Under the pieces are notes generated by a model. It did no database searches, was not told the origin of the DNA, and saw only the letters and a list, made by a program, of their open reading frames with translations. From Pseudomonas sp. GD03944 (GTDB lineage Bacteria; Pseudomonadota; Gammaproteobacteria; Pseudomonadales; Pseudomonadaceae): a DNA stretch of 64,000 nucleotides. This document shows positions 17,192-27,087 of this stretch, in pieces. The DNA lies in assembly GCF_029839275.1 (NCBI RefSeq), contig NZ_JAOCAH010000002.1, positions 310,001-374,000 of the forward strand, in the 5' to 3' direction. Made by a program: the position numbers and the translations under genes. Within the stretch, counting starts at the first letter, position 1. Each line of letters opens with the position of its first letter.

Positions 17192-17524
17192 ATGGAAGAT
17201 CGTCGTCAGCACAGCCGCCAGAGCACCGAGCTGCAGCTGGAAGTCTTCGAGCTGCACACCGGCCAGCGCCTGGGCCGGGTCGTGGACCTGTCCTTCGACG
17301 GGTTCATGCTGTTCAGCGATACGCCTCACACAGCGGACGCGCTGATTGAGTGCCGGCTGGTGAGCGAACAGGTGGTGGAGGGCGTCTGCGAAATCAAACT
17401 GGGCGCCGATTGCCTGTGGAGCCGACCCGGCGCCGACGGCCAGCACTGCTGGGCCGGGTTCCACATTATCGACCTGGCTGAAGACCAGGCCGCAGCGCTG
17501 GAGATACTGCTCAAGCACCTCTGA
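17192..17524 (+). CDS. PilZ domain protein
   Basis: A 110-residue single-domain PilZ protein. Both c-di-GMP contact motifs are present: RRQHSR at the N-terminus (RxxxR) and DLSFDG near residue 31 ([D/N]xSxxG). The rest fits the six-stranded barrel, ending WAGFHIIDLAEDQAAALEIL. AAGGAGC lies six bases before the ATG. It is downstream of the second DUF1631 gene and ends at a strong terminator. The partner or target is unknown. Confidence 0.9.
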   Translation: MEDRRQHSRQSTELQLEVFELHTGQRLGRVVDLSFDGFMLFSDTPHTADALIECRLVSEQVVEGVCEIKLGADCLWSRPGADGQHCWAGFHIIDLAEDQAAALEILLKHL

Positions 17525-17527
17525 GCC

Positions 17528-17567
17528 AAAAAAGCGGCGTCGCCAGATTTGGCGACGCCGCTTTTTT
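17528..17567 (+). terminator. Terminator after the PilZ gene
   Basis: AAAAAAGCGGCGTCGCCA and its exact complement around a GATT loop, starting four bases after the stop codon and ending in TTTTTT. The stem is symmetrical, so it may also work on the minus strand. Confidence 0.95.
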
Positions 17568-17594
17568 GAACCGATACACCGTCGAGTGCCGACC

Positions 17595-17688
17595 TGTAGG
17601 AGCGGGCTCGCCCGCGAGCTTTTCCCTCAATCAGCCCAGTTGCTAACAAACTCACCTATTAAAGCTCGAGGCCAAGGCCTCTCCTACA
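17595..17688. repeat. Paired REP element, copy 4
   Basis: Arms at 17595-17619 (TGTAGGAGCGGGCTCGCCCG core, then CGAGC) and 17664-17688 (inverted TGTAGGAGAGGCCTTGGCCT core). The orientation is the same as copies 1 and 3. It lies in the convergent gap between the PilZ gene and clpB. Confidence 0.85.
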
Positions 17689-17737
17689 GATTCGGGCACC
17701 CACAAACGTGCAGGCGCCCTCTCAAGGCCAAACAGCC

Positions 17738-20302
17738 TCAGTTGAAGACGATCTCCTCGCCCTCGACGCTGCCGCTCACGCTGCTGCCCGGCGCAAACTT
17801 GCCTGCCAGGATCAGCTGCGCCAGCGGGTTTTCGATCCAACGCTGGATCGCCCGCTTCAGCGGCCGAGCGCCATAGACCGGGTCGTAGCCAATGGCGATC
17901 AGCTTGTCCATCGCCTCCTCGGATAGCTCCAGGCTCAGTTCGCGCTCGGTCAACCGCTGACGCAGACGGCTCAGCTGGATCTGCGCAATACCCGCGATCT
18001 GCTCGCGCCCCAGCGGCTCGAACACCACCACTTCGTCGATCCGGTTGATGAACTCCGGCCGGAAGTGGCTGCTCACGGCGTCCATCACCGCCGCATGCTG
18101 CGCCTCGCGATCGCCCACCAGCTCCTGGATCTGCGCCGACCCCAGGTTGGAAGTCATCACCAGCACGGTGTTCTTGAAGTCCACGGTCCGGCCATGGCTG
18201 TCGGTCAGGCGGCCGTCTTCTAGCACCTGCAACAGGACGTTGAACACATCCGGGTGCGCCTTTTCCACCTCGTCGAGGAGGATCACCGAGTACGGTTTGC
18301 GCCGCACGGCCTCGGTCAGGTAACCGCCCTCTTCATAGCCGACATAGCCCGGCGGTGCGCCGATCAGGCGAGCCACCGAGTGCTTCTCCATGAATTCGGA
18401 CATGTCGATGCGCACCAGCGCCTCTTCGGTGTCGAACAGGAACTCGGCCAGGGCCTTGCACAGCTCGGTCTTGCCTACGCCGGTCGGACCGAGGAACAGG
18501 AACGAGCCACTGGGCCGGTTCGGGTCTGCCAGGCCAGCGCGTGAACGCCGCACGGCATTGGAAACCGCGACCACCGCCTCGTTCTGCCCGATTACCCGCT
18601 GGTGCAGCAGGCCTTCCATCTTCAGCAGCTTGTCGCGCTCGCCCTCGAGCATTTTCGACACCGGAATGCCGGTCCACTTGGACACCACCTCGGCAATCTC
18701 TTCCTCGGTGACCTTGCTGCGCAGCAACTGGTTTTCGGTCTTGCCGTGCTGGTCGACCATCTGCAGGCTGCGCTCGAGGTCCGGGATGATGCCGTACTGC
18801 AGCTCGGCCATGCGGCTCAGGTCGCCCTTGCGCCGGGCTGACTCCAGCTCCTGGCGCGCCTGCTCGATCTTCTGCTGGATCTGCGCCGAGCCTTGTACCT
18901 CGGCCTTTTCCGACTTCCAGATATCTTCCAGGTCGGCGTATTCACGCTCCAGGCGTGCGATGTCTTCCTGCAGTTTGACGAAGCGCTTCTTGGCCGCTTC
19001 GTCTTCCTCTTTCTTCAGCGCCTGGGCCTCGACCTTGAGCTGGATGAGTCGACGGTCCAGGCGATCCAGCACTTCCGGTTTGGAGTCGATTTCCATGCGG
19101 ATACGGCTGGCCGCCTCGTCGATCAGGTCGATGGCCTTGTCCGGCAACTGCCGGTCGGTGATGTAGCGGTGCGACAGCTTGGCCGCCGCGATGATCGCAC
19201 CGTCGGTGATCGCCACCTTGTGGTGAACCTCGTAGCGTTCCTTCAGCCCCCGCAGGATGGCGATGGTGTCTTCCTCGCTGGGCTCGTCCACCAGCACCTT
19301 CTGGAAACGCCGCTCCAGCGCCGCGTCCTTCTCGATGTACTGGCGGTACTCGTCCAGGGTGGTGGCACCGACGCAATGCAGTTCACCCCGGGCCAGGGAT
19401 GGCTTGAGCATGTTGCCCGCGTCCATGGCACCCTCAGCCTTGCCGGCCCCGACCATGGTGTGCAATTCGTCGATGAACAGGATGATCCGCCCTTCCTGCT
19501 TGGCCAGCTCGTTGAGCACGGCCTTCAGGCGCTCCTCGAACTCGCCACGGAACTTGGCGCCGGCGATCAGCGCGCCCATGTCCAGGGACAGCAAACGCTT
19601 GTCGCGCAGGCTGTCCGGCACTTCGCCATTGACGATGCGCTGGGCCAGGCCCTCGGCGATGGCAGTCTTGCCGACGCCGGGCTCACCGATCAGCACCGGG
19701 TTGTTCTTGGTGCGACGCTGCAACACCTGGATAGTGCGACGGATTTCGTCGTCACGGCCGATCACCGGGTCCAGCTTGCCTTCTTCGGCGCGCTTGGTCA
19801 GGTCGACGGTGTACTTGTCCAGTGCCTGGCGGGATTCCTCGATATTCGGGTCGTTCACCGCATCGCCACCACGCAGGTTGGCGATGGCATTTTCCAGCGC
19901 CTTGCGGCTGACGCCCTGCCCCAGCAGCAGTTTGCCGAGACGGGTGCTCTCATCCATGGCAGCCAGCAGCACCAGTTCACTGGAGATGAACTGATCGCCC
20001 TTCTGCTGCGACAGACGGTCGGCCTGGTTGAGCAGGCGCGCCAGGTCCTGGGACAGGTTCACGTCACCGGTGGGGCTCTGGATTTTGCCCAGGTGATCGA
20101 GTTCCTTGGTCAACGCCTGGCGCAGGCTGTTGACGTCGAAGCCTACCTGCATCAGCAGGGGCTTGATCGAGCCACCCTGCTGGTCGAGCAACGCCTGCAT
20201 CAGGTGCAGCGGCTCGATGGCGGCATGGTCGAGGCCGACGGCCAGGGACTGGGCGTCGGACAGCGCGAGTTGCAACTTGCTGGTCAAACGGTCGATTCGC
20301 AT
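17738..20302 (-). CDS. clpB: Disaggregase ClpB
   Basis: An 854-residue Hsp100 chaperone that, with DnaK, rescues aggregated proteins after heat shock. The N domain starts [20 protein letters not shown]. The first AAA module has Walker A GEPGVGKT and Walker [10 protein letters not shown], the long coiled-coil middle domain runs through residues near 405-525, and the second AAA module has GPTGVGKT and [12 protein letters not shown]. The start at 20302 is chosen over a 38-codon longer reading because it gives the normal ClpB N-terminus and has an AAGGAAGGA-like ribosome site. A sigma-32 promoter lies upstream. Confidence 0.98.
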   Translation of the reverse strand: MRIDRLTSKLQLALSDAQSLAVGLDHAAIEPLHLMQALLDQQGGSIKPLLMQVGFDVNSLRQALTKELDHLGKIQSPTGDVNLSQDLARLLNQADRLSQQKGDQFISSELVLLAAMDESTRLGKLLLGQGVSRKALENAIANLRGGDAVNDPNIEESRQALDKYTVDLTKRAEEGKLDPVIGRDDEIRRTIQVLQRRTKNNPVLIGEPGVGKTAIAEGLAQRIVNGEVPDSLRDKRLLSLDMGALIAGAKFRGEFEERLKAVLNELAKQEGRIILFIDELHTMVGAGKAEGAMDAGNMLKPSLARGELHCVGATTLDEYRQYIEKDAALERRFQKVLVDEPSEEDTIAILRGLKERYEVHHKVAITDGAIIAAAKLSHRYITDRQLPDKAIDLIDEAASRIRMEIDSKPEVLDRLDRRLIQLKVEAQALKKEEDEAAKKRFVKLQEDIARLEREYADLEDIWKSEKAEVQGSAQIQQKIEQARQELESARRKGDLSRMAELQYGIIPDLERSLQMVDQHGKTENQLLRSKVTEEEIAEVVSKWTGIPVSKMLEGERDKLLKMEGLLHQRVIGQNEAVVAVSNAVRRSRAGLADPNRPSGSFLFLGPTGVGKTELCKALAEFLFDTEEALVRIDMSEFMEKHSVARLIGAPPGYVGYEEGGYLTEAVRRKPYSVILLDEVEKAHPDVFNVLLQVLEDGRLTDSHGRTVDFKNTVLVMTSNLGSAQIQELVGDREAQHAAVMDAVSSHFRPEFINRIDEVVVFEPLGREQIAGIAQIQLSRLRQRLTERELSLELSEEAMDKLIAIGYDPVYGARPLKRAIQRWIENPLAQLILAGKFAPGSSVSGSVEGEEIVFN

Positions 20303-20376
20303 TGCGTCATCCTTCCTGTAAAGAGCAGGCCGGCGCGATGAAAGCACCTGAACTGAAAACCTGCCGAGATGAAGAC

Positions 20377-20407
20377 TAGATGAGGCCGATTGTCTGCGTT
20401 TCAAGCC
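20377..20407 (-). promoter_or_regulatory. Sigma-32 (RpoH) heat-shock promoter of clpB
   Basis: On the minus strand GGCTTGAAA (20399-20407) is followed after 13 bases by CCTCATCTA (20377-20385). The consensus is CTTGAAA and CCCCATNTA, so only one position differs in the -10. The ATG lies about 75 bases downstream. The longer clpB reading would have to start at or before the -10 box, which supports the start at 20302. Confidence 0.88.
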
Positions 20408-20490
20408 ATAGGGCATTGATCGAGGTCAGGCACGCACGCCGGCCATGAAGGCGCGGATTGACCAGACGGGCGGCAGGCACCCGGCGGGGA

Positions 20491-21228
20491 TCAGTCGGCC
20501 AGCCAGATGAGGGAGGCGAAACGCCCGGTGCGCGGGGCGCGGCGATAGGAGAAGAAACGCGGGTCCGTGTAGGTGCAGAAGCCGCCGCCGTAGACGGCAG
20601 TCACGCCGCGCGCCGCCAGACGGATGCGCGCCAACTGGTAGATATCCGCCATGAAGCGACCGGCATTGGCGCTGGGCACGAAGGCATGGGCCGCGTGCGG
20701 GTGCTGCGCGAGGAATACGTCGCGAACCTCGGCCCCGACTTCGAACGCCTGCGGACCGATGGCGGGCCCCAGCCAGACCAAGACGTCTTCGGCAGCGCAT
20801 TCGAAGGTGTCCAGCGTCGCTTCCAGCACACCTGCGGCCAAACCACGCCATCCGGCATGGGCAGCAGCAACGCGGGTGCCCGCACGATTGCAAAACAACG
20901 CAGGCAAGCAGTCGGCGGTCATTACCGTACAGGCAACACCGGATCGATCGGTCCAGCTGGCGTCGGCCTCGACCACCTGCTCCGGATCGGCCTGGGCGAC
21001 GACGATTCCGTGTACCTGGCGCAACCAGGCCGGCTGACAGCCCAACTGGCTGACCAGGCGCTGGCGGTTCACGCCGACGTGCTGCGGGTCATCCTCGACA
21101 TGGTCGCCCAGGTTCAGGGTGTCGAAGGGCGCGACGCTGATGCCGCCGGAGCGCGTGGTGGTACAGGCCCGGACCCGGGACGGTGCCGGCCAGTCCGGAA
21201 TCAGCCAGTCATGGGGCTCGTGCGTCAC
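20491..21228 (-). CDS. pgeF: Peptidoglycan editing factor PgeF (YfiH/DUF152 family)
   Basis: A 245-residue cytosolic protein formerly annotated as a multicopper laccase. The zinc-ligand pattern of the family is intact: WLRQVHGIVV, VMTADCLPALF with its Cys, and AAHAGWRGLAAGVLE with its His. PgeF removes wrongly incorporated L-Ser muropeptide precursors in E. coli. Its start overlaps the rluD stop by four bases (ATGA), the standard rluD-pgeF coupling. Confidence 0.93.
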   Translation of the reverse strand: MTHEPHDWLIPDWPAPSRVRACTTTRSGGISVAPFDTLNLGDHVEDDPQHVGVNRQRLVSQLGCQPAWLRQVHGIVVAQADPEQVVEADASWTDRSGVACTVMTADCLPALFCNRAGTRVAAAHAGWRGLAAGVLEATLDTFECAAEDVLVWLGPAIGPQAFEVGAEVRDVFLAQHPHAAHAFVPSANAGRFMADIYQLARIRLAARGVTAVYGGGFCTYTDPRFFSYRRAPRTGRFASLIWLAD

Positions 21229-22199
21229 CCGATGAACGCCTCGCGGTCCTGGCGCAGCAGCGTCAGCAGCCAGACGAAATCATCCGGCAGCGGCGACTGC
21301 CACTTCATACGCTCGCCGGTCAGCGGGTGGTCCAGCTCGAGAAAACGCGCGTGCAGCGCCTGGCGCGGGAACTCCTTGAGGTGCTGCACCATGGTCTGGC
21401 TGGCCGCCGGTGGAATACGGAAACGCCCGGCGTACACCTGGTCGCCGACCAGCGGATAGCCGATGTGGCTCATGTGCACGCGAATCTGGTGGGTCCGGCC
21501 GGTTTCCAACTTGACCCGGGCGTGGGTGTGCGAGCGGAAACGCTCCAGCACACGGTAATGGCTGACCGCCGGCTTGCCGCCGTCGGTCACCGCCATGCGC
21601 TGGCGCTGGGAGGAACTGCGGCCGATCGGGGCATTGATCTTGCCGCCCGACGTAATCACACCGATCACGATGCACTCGTAGATCCGGCTGACAGTGCGCT
21701 TCTGCAACTGGTCGACCAGGCGGGTCTGCGCCTCGATGGTCTTGGCCACCACCATCAGGCCGGTGGTGTCCTTGTCCAGGCGGTGAACGATCCCGGCACG
21801 CGGCACATTGACGATGTCCGGCACGTGGTGCAGCAGGGCATTGAGCAGGGTGCCGTCGGCATGACCGGCGGCCGGGTGCACGACGAGGCCGGCCGGCTTG
21901 TCGATGACCAGGATCTGGTCGTCTTCATAGACGATATTCAGCTCGATGTCCTGGGCGATCCATTCGCCCTGGGCTTCCTGCTCGGCGGACAATTCCAGCT
22001 TGGCGCCGCCATGAACGATGTCACGCGGACGCACGACTGCGCCGTCGACAGTGAGCAGCCCATCCTTGATCCAGGCGGACAGGCGCGAACGCGAATGCTC
22101 AGCGAACAGCTGGGCTGCGACTTGGTCGAGGCGCTGTCCACCCATGTCGGACGGGACCTCGGCACTCAATTGAATGGCCTGCTTATTTATAGAAGACAT
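21225..22199 (-). CDS. rluD: 23S rRNA pseudouridine synthase RluD (1911/1915/1917)
   Basis: A 324-residue RluA-family synthase. An S4 RNA-binding domain (QRLDQVAAQLFAEHSRSRLS) precedes the catalytic domain, whose active Asp is in HRLDKDTTGLMVVAKT. A conserved FLELDHPLTGE-type C-terminus follows (ARFLELDHPLTGERM). I start it at MSSINKQAIQL; three more upstream codons exist but lack family similarity. The gene is divergent from bamD, as in other Pseudomonas. Confidence 0.95.
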   Translation of the reverse strand: MSSINKQAIQLSAEVPSDMGGQRLDQVAAQLFAEHSRSRLSAWIKDGLLTVDGAVVRPRDIVHGGAKLELSAEQEAQGEWIAQDIELNIVYEDDQILVIDKPAGLVVHPAAGHADGTLLNALLHHVPDIVNVPRAGIVHRLDKDTTGLMVVAKTIEAQTRLVDQLQKRTVSRIYECIVIGVITSGGKINAPIGRSSSQRQRMAVTDGGKPAVSHYRVLERFRSHTHARVKLETGRTHQIRVHMSHIGYPLVGDQVYAGRFRIPPAASQTMVQHLKEFPRQALHARFLELDHPLTGERMKWQSPLPDDFVWLLTLLRQDREAFIG

Positions 22200-22348
22200 G
22201 CTCTGCAACGGCGGGAAGGTGGAGCCTTTGGTTTCGGCTGCACGCTTGTGGTTAAATACGGCGTCTTTGCCCCAGGGGTACCGGGGGCGCTCATCATAAC
22301 AGGACGGCCATGTTCAAGACAGCCGCCGTCACAGGGACGCAAGCCGCC

Positions 22349-23365
22349 ATGCAAGTGAAACACCTGCTGCTGATCGCCATCCTCGCCCTTACCGCCGCTT
22401 GCTCCTCCAACGAGGTGCTGGACGAAAACCTGAGCGAGACCGAGCTCTACCAGCAGGCTCAGGACGACCTGACCAACAAGAGCTACACCAGCGCCGTGAC
22501 CAAGCTCAAGGCCCTGGAGTCCCGCTATCCGTTCGGCCGTTACGCCGAGCAGGCCCAGCTCGAGCTGATCTACGCCTACTACAAGAACGTCGAGCCGGAA
22601 GCCGCCCGCTCCGCCGCCGAGCGCTTCATCCGCCTGCACCCACAGCACCCCAACGTCGATTACGCCTACTACCTCAAGGGCCTGGCCTCCTTCGACCAGG
22701 ACCGTGGCCTGTTGGCGCGCTTCCTGCCGCTGGACATGACCAAGCGTGACCCAGGCGCCGCCCGCGACTCCTACAACGAGTTCGCTCAGCTCACCAGCCG
22801 CTACCCGAACAGCCGCTACGCCCCGGACGCCAAGCAGCGCATGATCTACCTGCGCAACCTGCTGGCCGCCTATGAAATCCACGTAGCCCACTATTACCTG
22901 ACCCGCCAGGCCTACGTTGCCGCTGCCAACCGTGGCCGCTACGTGGTGGAAAACTTCCAGGAAACCCCGTCCGTCGGCGATGGCCTGGCCGTGATGACCG
23001 AGGCCTACCAGCGCCTGACCCTGGATGACCTGGCGGCCACCAGCCTAGAAACCCTCAAGCTCAACTACCCGGATCATCCGAGCCTGGTAGACGGCGAGTT
23101 CGTCCCGCGCGAGGAAGAAGCCGACAACCGCTCCTGGCTGGCCAAGGCCACCCTGGGCCTGATCGAGAACGACGCGCCGCTGCCGCCGGGCGAAACCCGT
23201 GCCAGCCAGGACGTGATCCGTCAGTACGAAGAAGCCGAAGAGCAGATCCCGGACGAGCTGAAGCCGGAAAACCAGGATGAAGTGCGCGAAGAGCGCAGCG
23301 AAGCGGAAGCCAGCAACAGCAACCGCTCCTGGTTCAGCTACATGACCTTCGGCGTCTTCGACTGA
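22349..23365 (+). CDS. bamD: Outer membrane assembly lipoprotein BamD (ComL)
   Basis: A 338-residue lipoprotein of the beta-barrel assembly machinery. The signal peptide [18 protein letters not shown] ends in a lipobox with Cys18. The body is built from TPR-like helices: [55 protein letters not shown]. The C-terminal about 80 residues are acidic and longer than in E. coli BamD, as in P. aeruginosa. Thirteen extra in-frame codons upstream were left out because they spoil the signal peptide. Confidence 0.96.
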   Translation: MQVKHLLLIAILALTAACSSNEVLDENLSETELYQQAQDDLTNKSYTSAVTKLKALESRYPFGRYAEQAQLELIYAYYKNVEPEAARSAAERFIRLHPQHPNVDYAYYLKGLASFDQDRGLLARFLPLDMTKRDPGAARDSYNEFAQLTSRYPNSRYAPDAKQRMIYLRNLLAAYEIHVAHYYLTRQAYVAAANRGRYVVENFQETPSVGDGLAVMTEAYQRLTLDDLAATSLETLKLNYPDHPSLVDGEFVPREEEADNRSWLAKATLGLIENDAPLPPGETRASQDVIRQYEEAEEQIPDELKPENQDEVREERSEAEASNSNRSWFSYMTFGVFD

Positions 23366-23382
23366 GTCGCAGACCCGGAATG

Positions 23383-23411
23383 AAAAAAGGAGGCCACTGG
23401 CCTCCTTTTTT
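23383..23411. terminator. Bidirectional terminator between bamD and nadE
   Basis: AAAAAAGGAGGCCA-CT-GGCCTCCTTTTTT sits between the convergent bamD and nadE stop codons and has U runs on both strands. Confidence 0.93.
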
Positions 23412-23425
23412 ATAGCTCGCTCGCC

Positions 23426-25057
23426 TCAGTCGCCCAGGCGCCAGCCCGAGGTGATCGGGTAGCGGCGGTCACGCCCGAAACCGCGCTGGGTCACTCGCGG
23501 CCCCACCGCGGCCTGACGGCGCTTGTACTCATTGATATCCACCAGGCGCAGAACGCGCTTGACGGTTTCTTCGTCAAACCCTTCGCCGATGATGGCGTTG
23601 GCCGACAGGTCATGTTCGATATACAGACGCAGGATTTCGTCGAGTACCGGGTAGGGCGGCAGGGAATCCTCGTCCTTCTGGTCCGGCGCCAGCTCAGCGG
23701 ATGGCGGACGGTCGATGACCCGCTGCGGAATCACCAGCCCCAGGGTGTTGCGGTACTCGCACAGGCGGAAAACCAGGGTCTTCGGCACATCCTTGAGCAC
23801 GTCGAAGCCACCGGCCATGTCGCCGTACAGGGTGGCATAGCCCACCGCCATCTCGCTCTTGTTGCCGGTGGTCAGGACCAGGTAGCCCTTCTTGTTGGAG
23901 ATCGCCATCAGCATCGTGCCGCGGCACCGTGCCTGTAGGTTCTCCTCGGTGGTATCACGGCCCAGCCCTTCGAACACCGGCGCCAGCGTGCCCAGGAAGG
24001 CCTCGACCATCGGCGCGATGGGCAGCACGCGGTAGACCACGCCCAGCGCCTGGGCTTCGGCCTCGGCATCGTCCAGGCTGATCTGGGCAGTGTAGTGATA
24101 CGGCATCATCACCGCCTCGACATGCTCGGCACCCAGGGCATCGACGGCCACCGCCAGGGTCAGCGCGGAGTCGATACCGCCAGACAGCCCCAGCACCACG
24201 CCCTTGAAACCGTTCTTGCGCACGTAGTCCCGCACGCCCACCACCAGCGCCTGGTACACGCTGGCCTCCAGCTCAGGCAGGGGAGAACGCGCCGCCTGTT
24301 GCGGCGTGACCTGCTGGCCCGCAAGCGCCAGCTCCAGCGGGTACAGGCCCTCTTCAAAGGCCGGGGCCCGCTGGCAGATATCACCATCAGCCGCCACCAC
24401 ACAACTGCCACCGTCGAAGACCAGCTCGTCCTGACCGCCGACCTGGTTGACGTAGACGATCGGCATGCCGCCCTGCCGGGCGCGCTCGGCCAGCAACTCT
24501 TCACGCTCACGCTGCTTGTCGAGGTGGAACGGCGAGGCGTTCAGGCTCAGCATCAACCGCGCCCCCGCCTCCCGGGCCTGCAGCATGGGCTCCGCAAACC
24601 AGATGTCTTCACAGATGGTCAGGGCCACCGGCACGCCCTTGATCGTCACGATGCAGGGCTGGTCACCCGCCTCGAAATAACGCTTCTCATCGAAGACCCG
24701 ATAGTTCGGCAGGTTCTGCTTGTAGTAGCGCGCGAGCACCTGGCCGTCGGCAATCACCGCACAGGCGTTGTAACGCCCTTCTTCCGCCAGCCAGGGAAAG
24801 CCGATGACCAGGTGAATCCCCTGGACCTGCTCCTGGATCTGCTGCAACGCCTGTTCAATGCGCAGTTGCATGCTCGAACGCAGCAGCAGGTCCTCCGGGG
24901 GATAGCCGCACAGCGACAGCTCGGAAAACACGATGACATCCGCCTGCCACTGCTCACGGGCAGTGCGCGCAGCCTCGACGATCCGCTCGGTGTTGCCATG
25001 CACATCGCCAACACGCAAATTCAACTGGGCCATCACGACCCGCAGGGTTTGGCTCAT
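23426..25057 (-). CDS. nadE: Glutamine-dependent NAD(+) synthetase
   Basis: A 543-residue two-domain enzyme. Residues 1-260 are a nitrilase-like glutaminase with the catalytic triad regions (FSELSLCGYPPEDLL; LTICEDIWF with the Cys; KQNLPNY with the Lys). The C-terminal ATP pyrophosphatase has the P-loop GLSGGIDSALTLAVA and KSEMAVGYATLYGDMAGG. It makes NAD from deamido-NAD using glutamine. I start at MSQTLRV, with GGTGGAG seven bases upstream, rather than four codons earlier. With nadC, two NAD synthesis steps are in this window but not in one operon. Confidence 0.95.
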   Translation of the reverse strand: MSQTLRVVMAQLNLRVGDVHGNTERIVEAARTAREQWQADVIVFSELSLCGYPPEDLLLRSSMQLRIEQALQQIQEQVQGIHLVIGFPWLAEEGRYNACAVIADGQVLARYYKQNLPNYRVFDEKRYFEAGDQPCIVTIKGVPVALTICEDIWFAEPMLQAREAGARLMLSLNASPFHLDKQREREELLAERARQGGMPIVYVNQVGGQDELVFDGGSCVVAADGDICQRAPAFEEGLYPLELALAGQQVTPQQAARSPLPELEASVYQALVVGVRDYVRKNGFKGVVLGLSGGIDSALTLAVAVDALGAEHVEAVMMPYHYTAQISLDDAEAEAQALGVVYRVLPIAPMVEAFLGTLAPVFEGLGRDTTEENLQARCRGTMLMAISNKKGYLVLTTGNKSEMAVGYATLYGDMAGGFDVLKDVPKTLVFRLCEYRNTLGLVIPQRVIDRPPSAELAPDQKDEDSLPPYPVLDEILRLYIEHDLSANAIIGEGFDEETVKRVLRLVDINEYKRRQAAVGPRVTQRGFGRDRRYPITSGWRLGD

Positions 25058-25266
25058 CGCCGTCTCCACCTATGAATACCGATTCGCGCACGCCTCTTGC
25101 GAAGGGTCGCGACCTGAATGCCATTCTCCCGCATCGCCCGCCACGGAAACAACGCACAGCGTGGTGTTTAGCCGCTGGGCTGCGAGGATATCCTTGGCTA
25201 AACTGCCAGCCTTGCCAAACAAAGCCCGCTTCGCAAACAACGCCGGCTTAAAACAAAGAGAGTGCC

Positions 25267-25503
25267 ATGGGTCTGTTCCGCCTGCTGTTCTGGATCGCCA
25301 TCATCGTTGCCGCCTTCTGGCTCTGGCGTCGCTTCATGCGCCCAACCCCTCGCCCCGCACCGAAGACCGAACAGGCCTCGCCGATGGTGCGATGCGCCCA
25401 GTGCGGCGTGCACCTGCCCCGCGAGCATGCCCTGCCGCTGGCGGAGCGCTGGTACTGCACCCAGGCCCATTTGGAACAAGGCCCCAAACCCGGTGCACGC
25501 TAA
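25267..25503 (+). CDS. PP0621-type small membrane protein
   Basis: A 78-residue protein with one N-terminal helix (LFRLLFWIAIIVAAFWLWRR) and a small C-terminal zinc-ribbon-like part: MVRCAQCGVHLPREHAL, then RWYCTQAHLE with a third cysteine and a histidine. This matches the small protein placed just before pilS in Pseudomonas. It overlaps the pilS start by 11 bases. It may be a membrane-tethered metal-binding protein; its role, including any in pilus control, is unknown. Confidence 0.8.
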   Translation: MGLFRLLFWIAIIVAAFWLWRRFMRPTPRPAPKTEQASPMVRCAQCGVHLPREHALPLAERWYCTQAHLEQGPKPGAR

Positions 25504-27085
25504 CGCCCCCAGCCTGAAAGGCCCACACGGTGGCCGCATCCTGCGGCTGTACCACCTGTATCGCCTGGCCATCGGCCTGGCCCTGGTGCTGCTGATCTCC
25601 AGCAACCTGGACACTCAGTTACTTGACCTCGCCCACCCCACGCTGTTCCGTAATCTCAGCTGGTTCTACCTGATCCTGAACATTCTGGTCGCCGTGCTGG
25701 TACAGCGCCCCCGCAGCCTGGTGCAGGTCTTCAGCCTGGCCCTGGCGGACGTAATCTTGCTGTCCGGGCTGTTCTACTTCGCCGGCGGTACCGCCAGCGG
25801 CATCGGCAACCTGATGATCGTCGCGGTGGCCATTGCCAACTTCCTCCTGCGGGGGCGTGTCGGCCTGCTGATCGCCGCGATCGCGGCCATTGGCCTGATC
25901 TACCTGACGTTCTACCTCAGCCTGGCCCACCCCACGGCGACCGCCCAGTATGTACAGGCCGGCGCCCTGGGTGCCCTGTGCTTCGCGGCCGCCCTGTTTG
26001 TCCAGGGGCTGACCCGGCGCCTGCAGGCCAGCGAAAGCCTGGCCGAACAACGGGCCGCCGACGTCGCCAACCTTGAGGCTCTCAACGCACAGATCCTGCA
26101 GCGCATGCGCACCGGCATCCTGGTGCTGGACGAGCAGCACCGTGTCCTTTTGGCCAACCAGGGGGCCCTGAGCCTGCTGGGACAGACCGCGCTGGAGGGC
26201 AGGATCCTCGACCCGCACTGCCCGGAACTGATCAAGCGCCTGCAACAGTGGCAGGACAATTCCAGCCTGCGCCCACCAAGCCTGCAGGCCTTCGCGGACG
26301 GCCCGACCCTGCAGCCGAGCTTCATCCCCCTGCAGCGGGGTGAACAGCAACACATCCTGGTGTTCCTCGATGACATCTCGCAGATCGCCCAGCAGGCCCA
26401 GCAGCTCAAGCTCGCTTCCCTGGGCCGACTGACCGCGGGTATCGCCCACGAGATTCGCAACCCTCTGGGTGCCATCAGCCACGCCGCTCAACTGTTGCAG
26501 GAGTCGGAAGACCTGCAAGGCCCTGACCAGCGGCTGGCCCAGATCATTCAGGATCACTCGCGCCGGATGAACCTGGTGATCGAGAACGTCCTGCAGTTGT
26601 CGCGTCGGCGCCAGGCGGAACCGCAGCTGCTTGACCTGAAATACTGGCTGCACCGCTTCGCCAGCGAATTTCGCAGCGCCGCACCGGTGACCCAACGCCT
26701 GCACCTGGAAACCGCCAGCGGCACCATCCAGACTCGCATGGACCCGCACCAGTTGAACCAGGTGCTGACCAACCTGGTGCAGAACGGCATGCGCTACAGT
26801 GCCCAGAAACACAAGCAGGGCCAGGTCTGGCTGAAATTGTTCCGTGATGCCGACAGCGACCTGCCCGTACTGGAAATCCTCGACGACGGCCCCGGAGTTC
26901 CTGCGGAGCAGGTGCACCATATCTTCGAGCCCTTCTACACCACCGAGAACAAGGGCACCGGCCTGGGCCTGTATATTTCCCGCGAGCTGTGCGAAAGCAA
27001 CCAGGCGCGACTCGACTACAAACCTCGCGAAGAAGGCGGAAGCTGCTTCCGCATGACCTTTTCCCACCCGCGCAGACTGAGCTGA
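25493..27085 (+). CDS. pilS: Sensor histidine kinase PilS
   Basis: A 530-residue inner-membrane kinase. Six hydrophobic segments occupy about the first 180 residues, followed by a PAS-like region (LNAQILQRMRTGILVLDEQH). The HisKA box is LTAGIAHEIRNPLGAISHAA, and ATPase boxes are NQVLTNLVQNGMRYSA, DDGPGVP and GTGLGLYISRELCE. A GTG start at 25493 makes the protein 530 residues and puts the phosphoacceptor at His319, both as in P. aeruginosa PilS. PilS senses unassembled pilin in the membrane and controls PilR. Two bases separate it from pilR. Confidence 0.96.
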   Translation: MHANAPSLKGPHGGRILRLYHLYRLAIGLALVLLISSNLDTQLLDLAHPTLFRNLSWFYLILNILVAVLVQRPRSLVQVFSLALADVILLSGLFYFAGGTASGIGNLMIVAVAIANFLLRGRVGLLIAAIAAIGLIYLTFYLSLAHPTATAQYVQAGALGALCFAAALFVQGLTRRLQASESLAEQRAADVANLEALNAQILQRMRTGILVLDEQHRVLLANQGALSLLGQTALEGRILDPHCPELIKRLQQWQDNSSLRPPSLQAFADGPTLQPSFIPLQRGEQQHILVFLDDISQIAQQAQQLKLASLGRLTAGIAHEIRNPLGAISHAAQLLQESEDLQGPDQRLAQIIQDHSRRMNLVIENVLQLSRRRQAEPQLLDLKYWLHRFASEFRSAAPVTQRLHLETASGTIQTRMDPHQLNQVLTNLVQNGMRYSAQKHKQGQVWLKLFRDADSDLPVLEILDDGPGVPAEQVHHIFEPFYTTENKGTGLGLYISRELCESNQARLDYKPREEGGSCFRMTFSHPRRLS

Positions 27086-27087
27086 AC

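Noticed and set aside
18893..20341. A 482-codon open frame opposite clpB
   Set aside because: Complement of clpB; no domains and no plausible start site.
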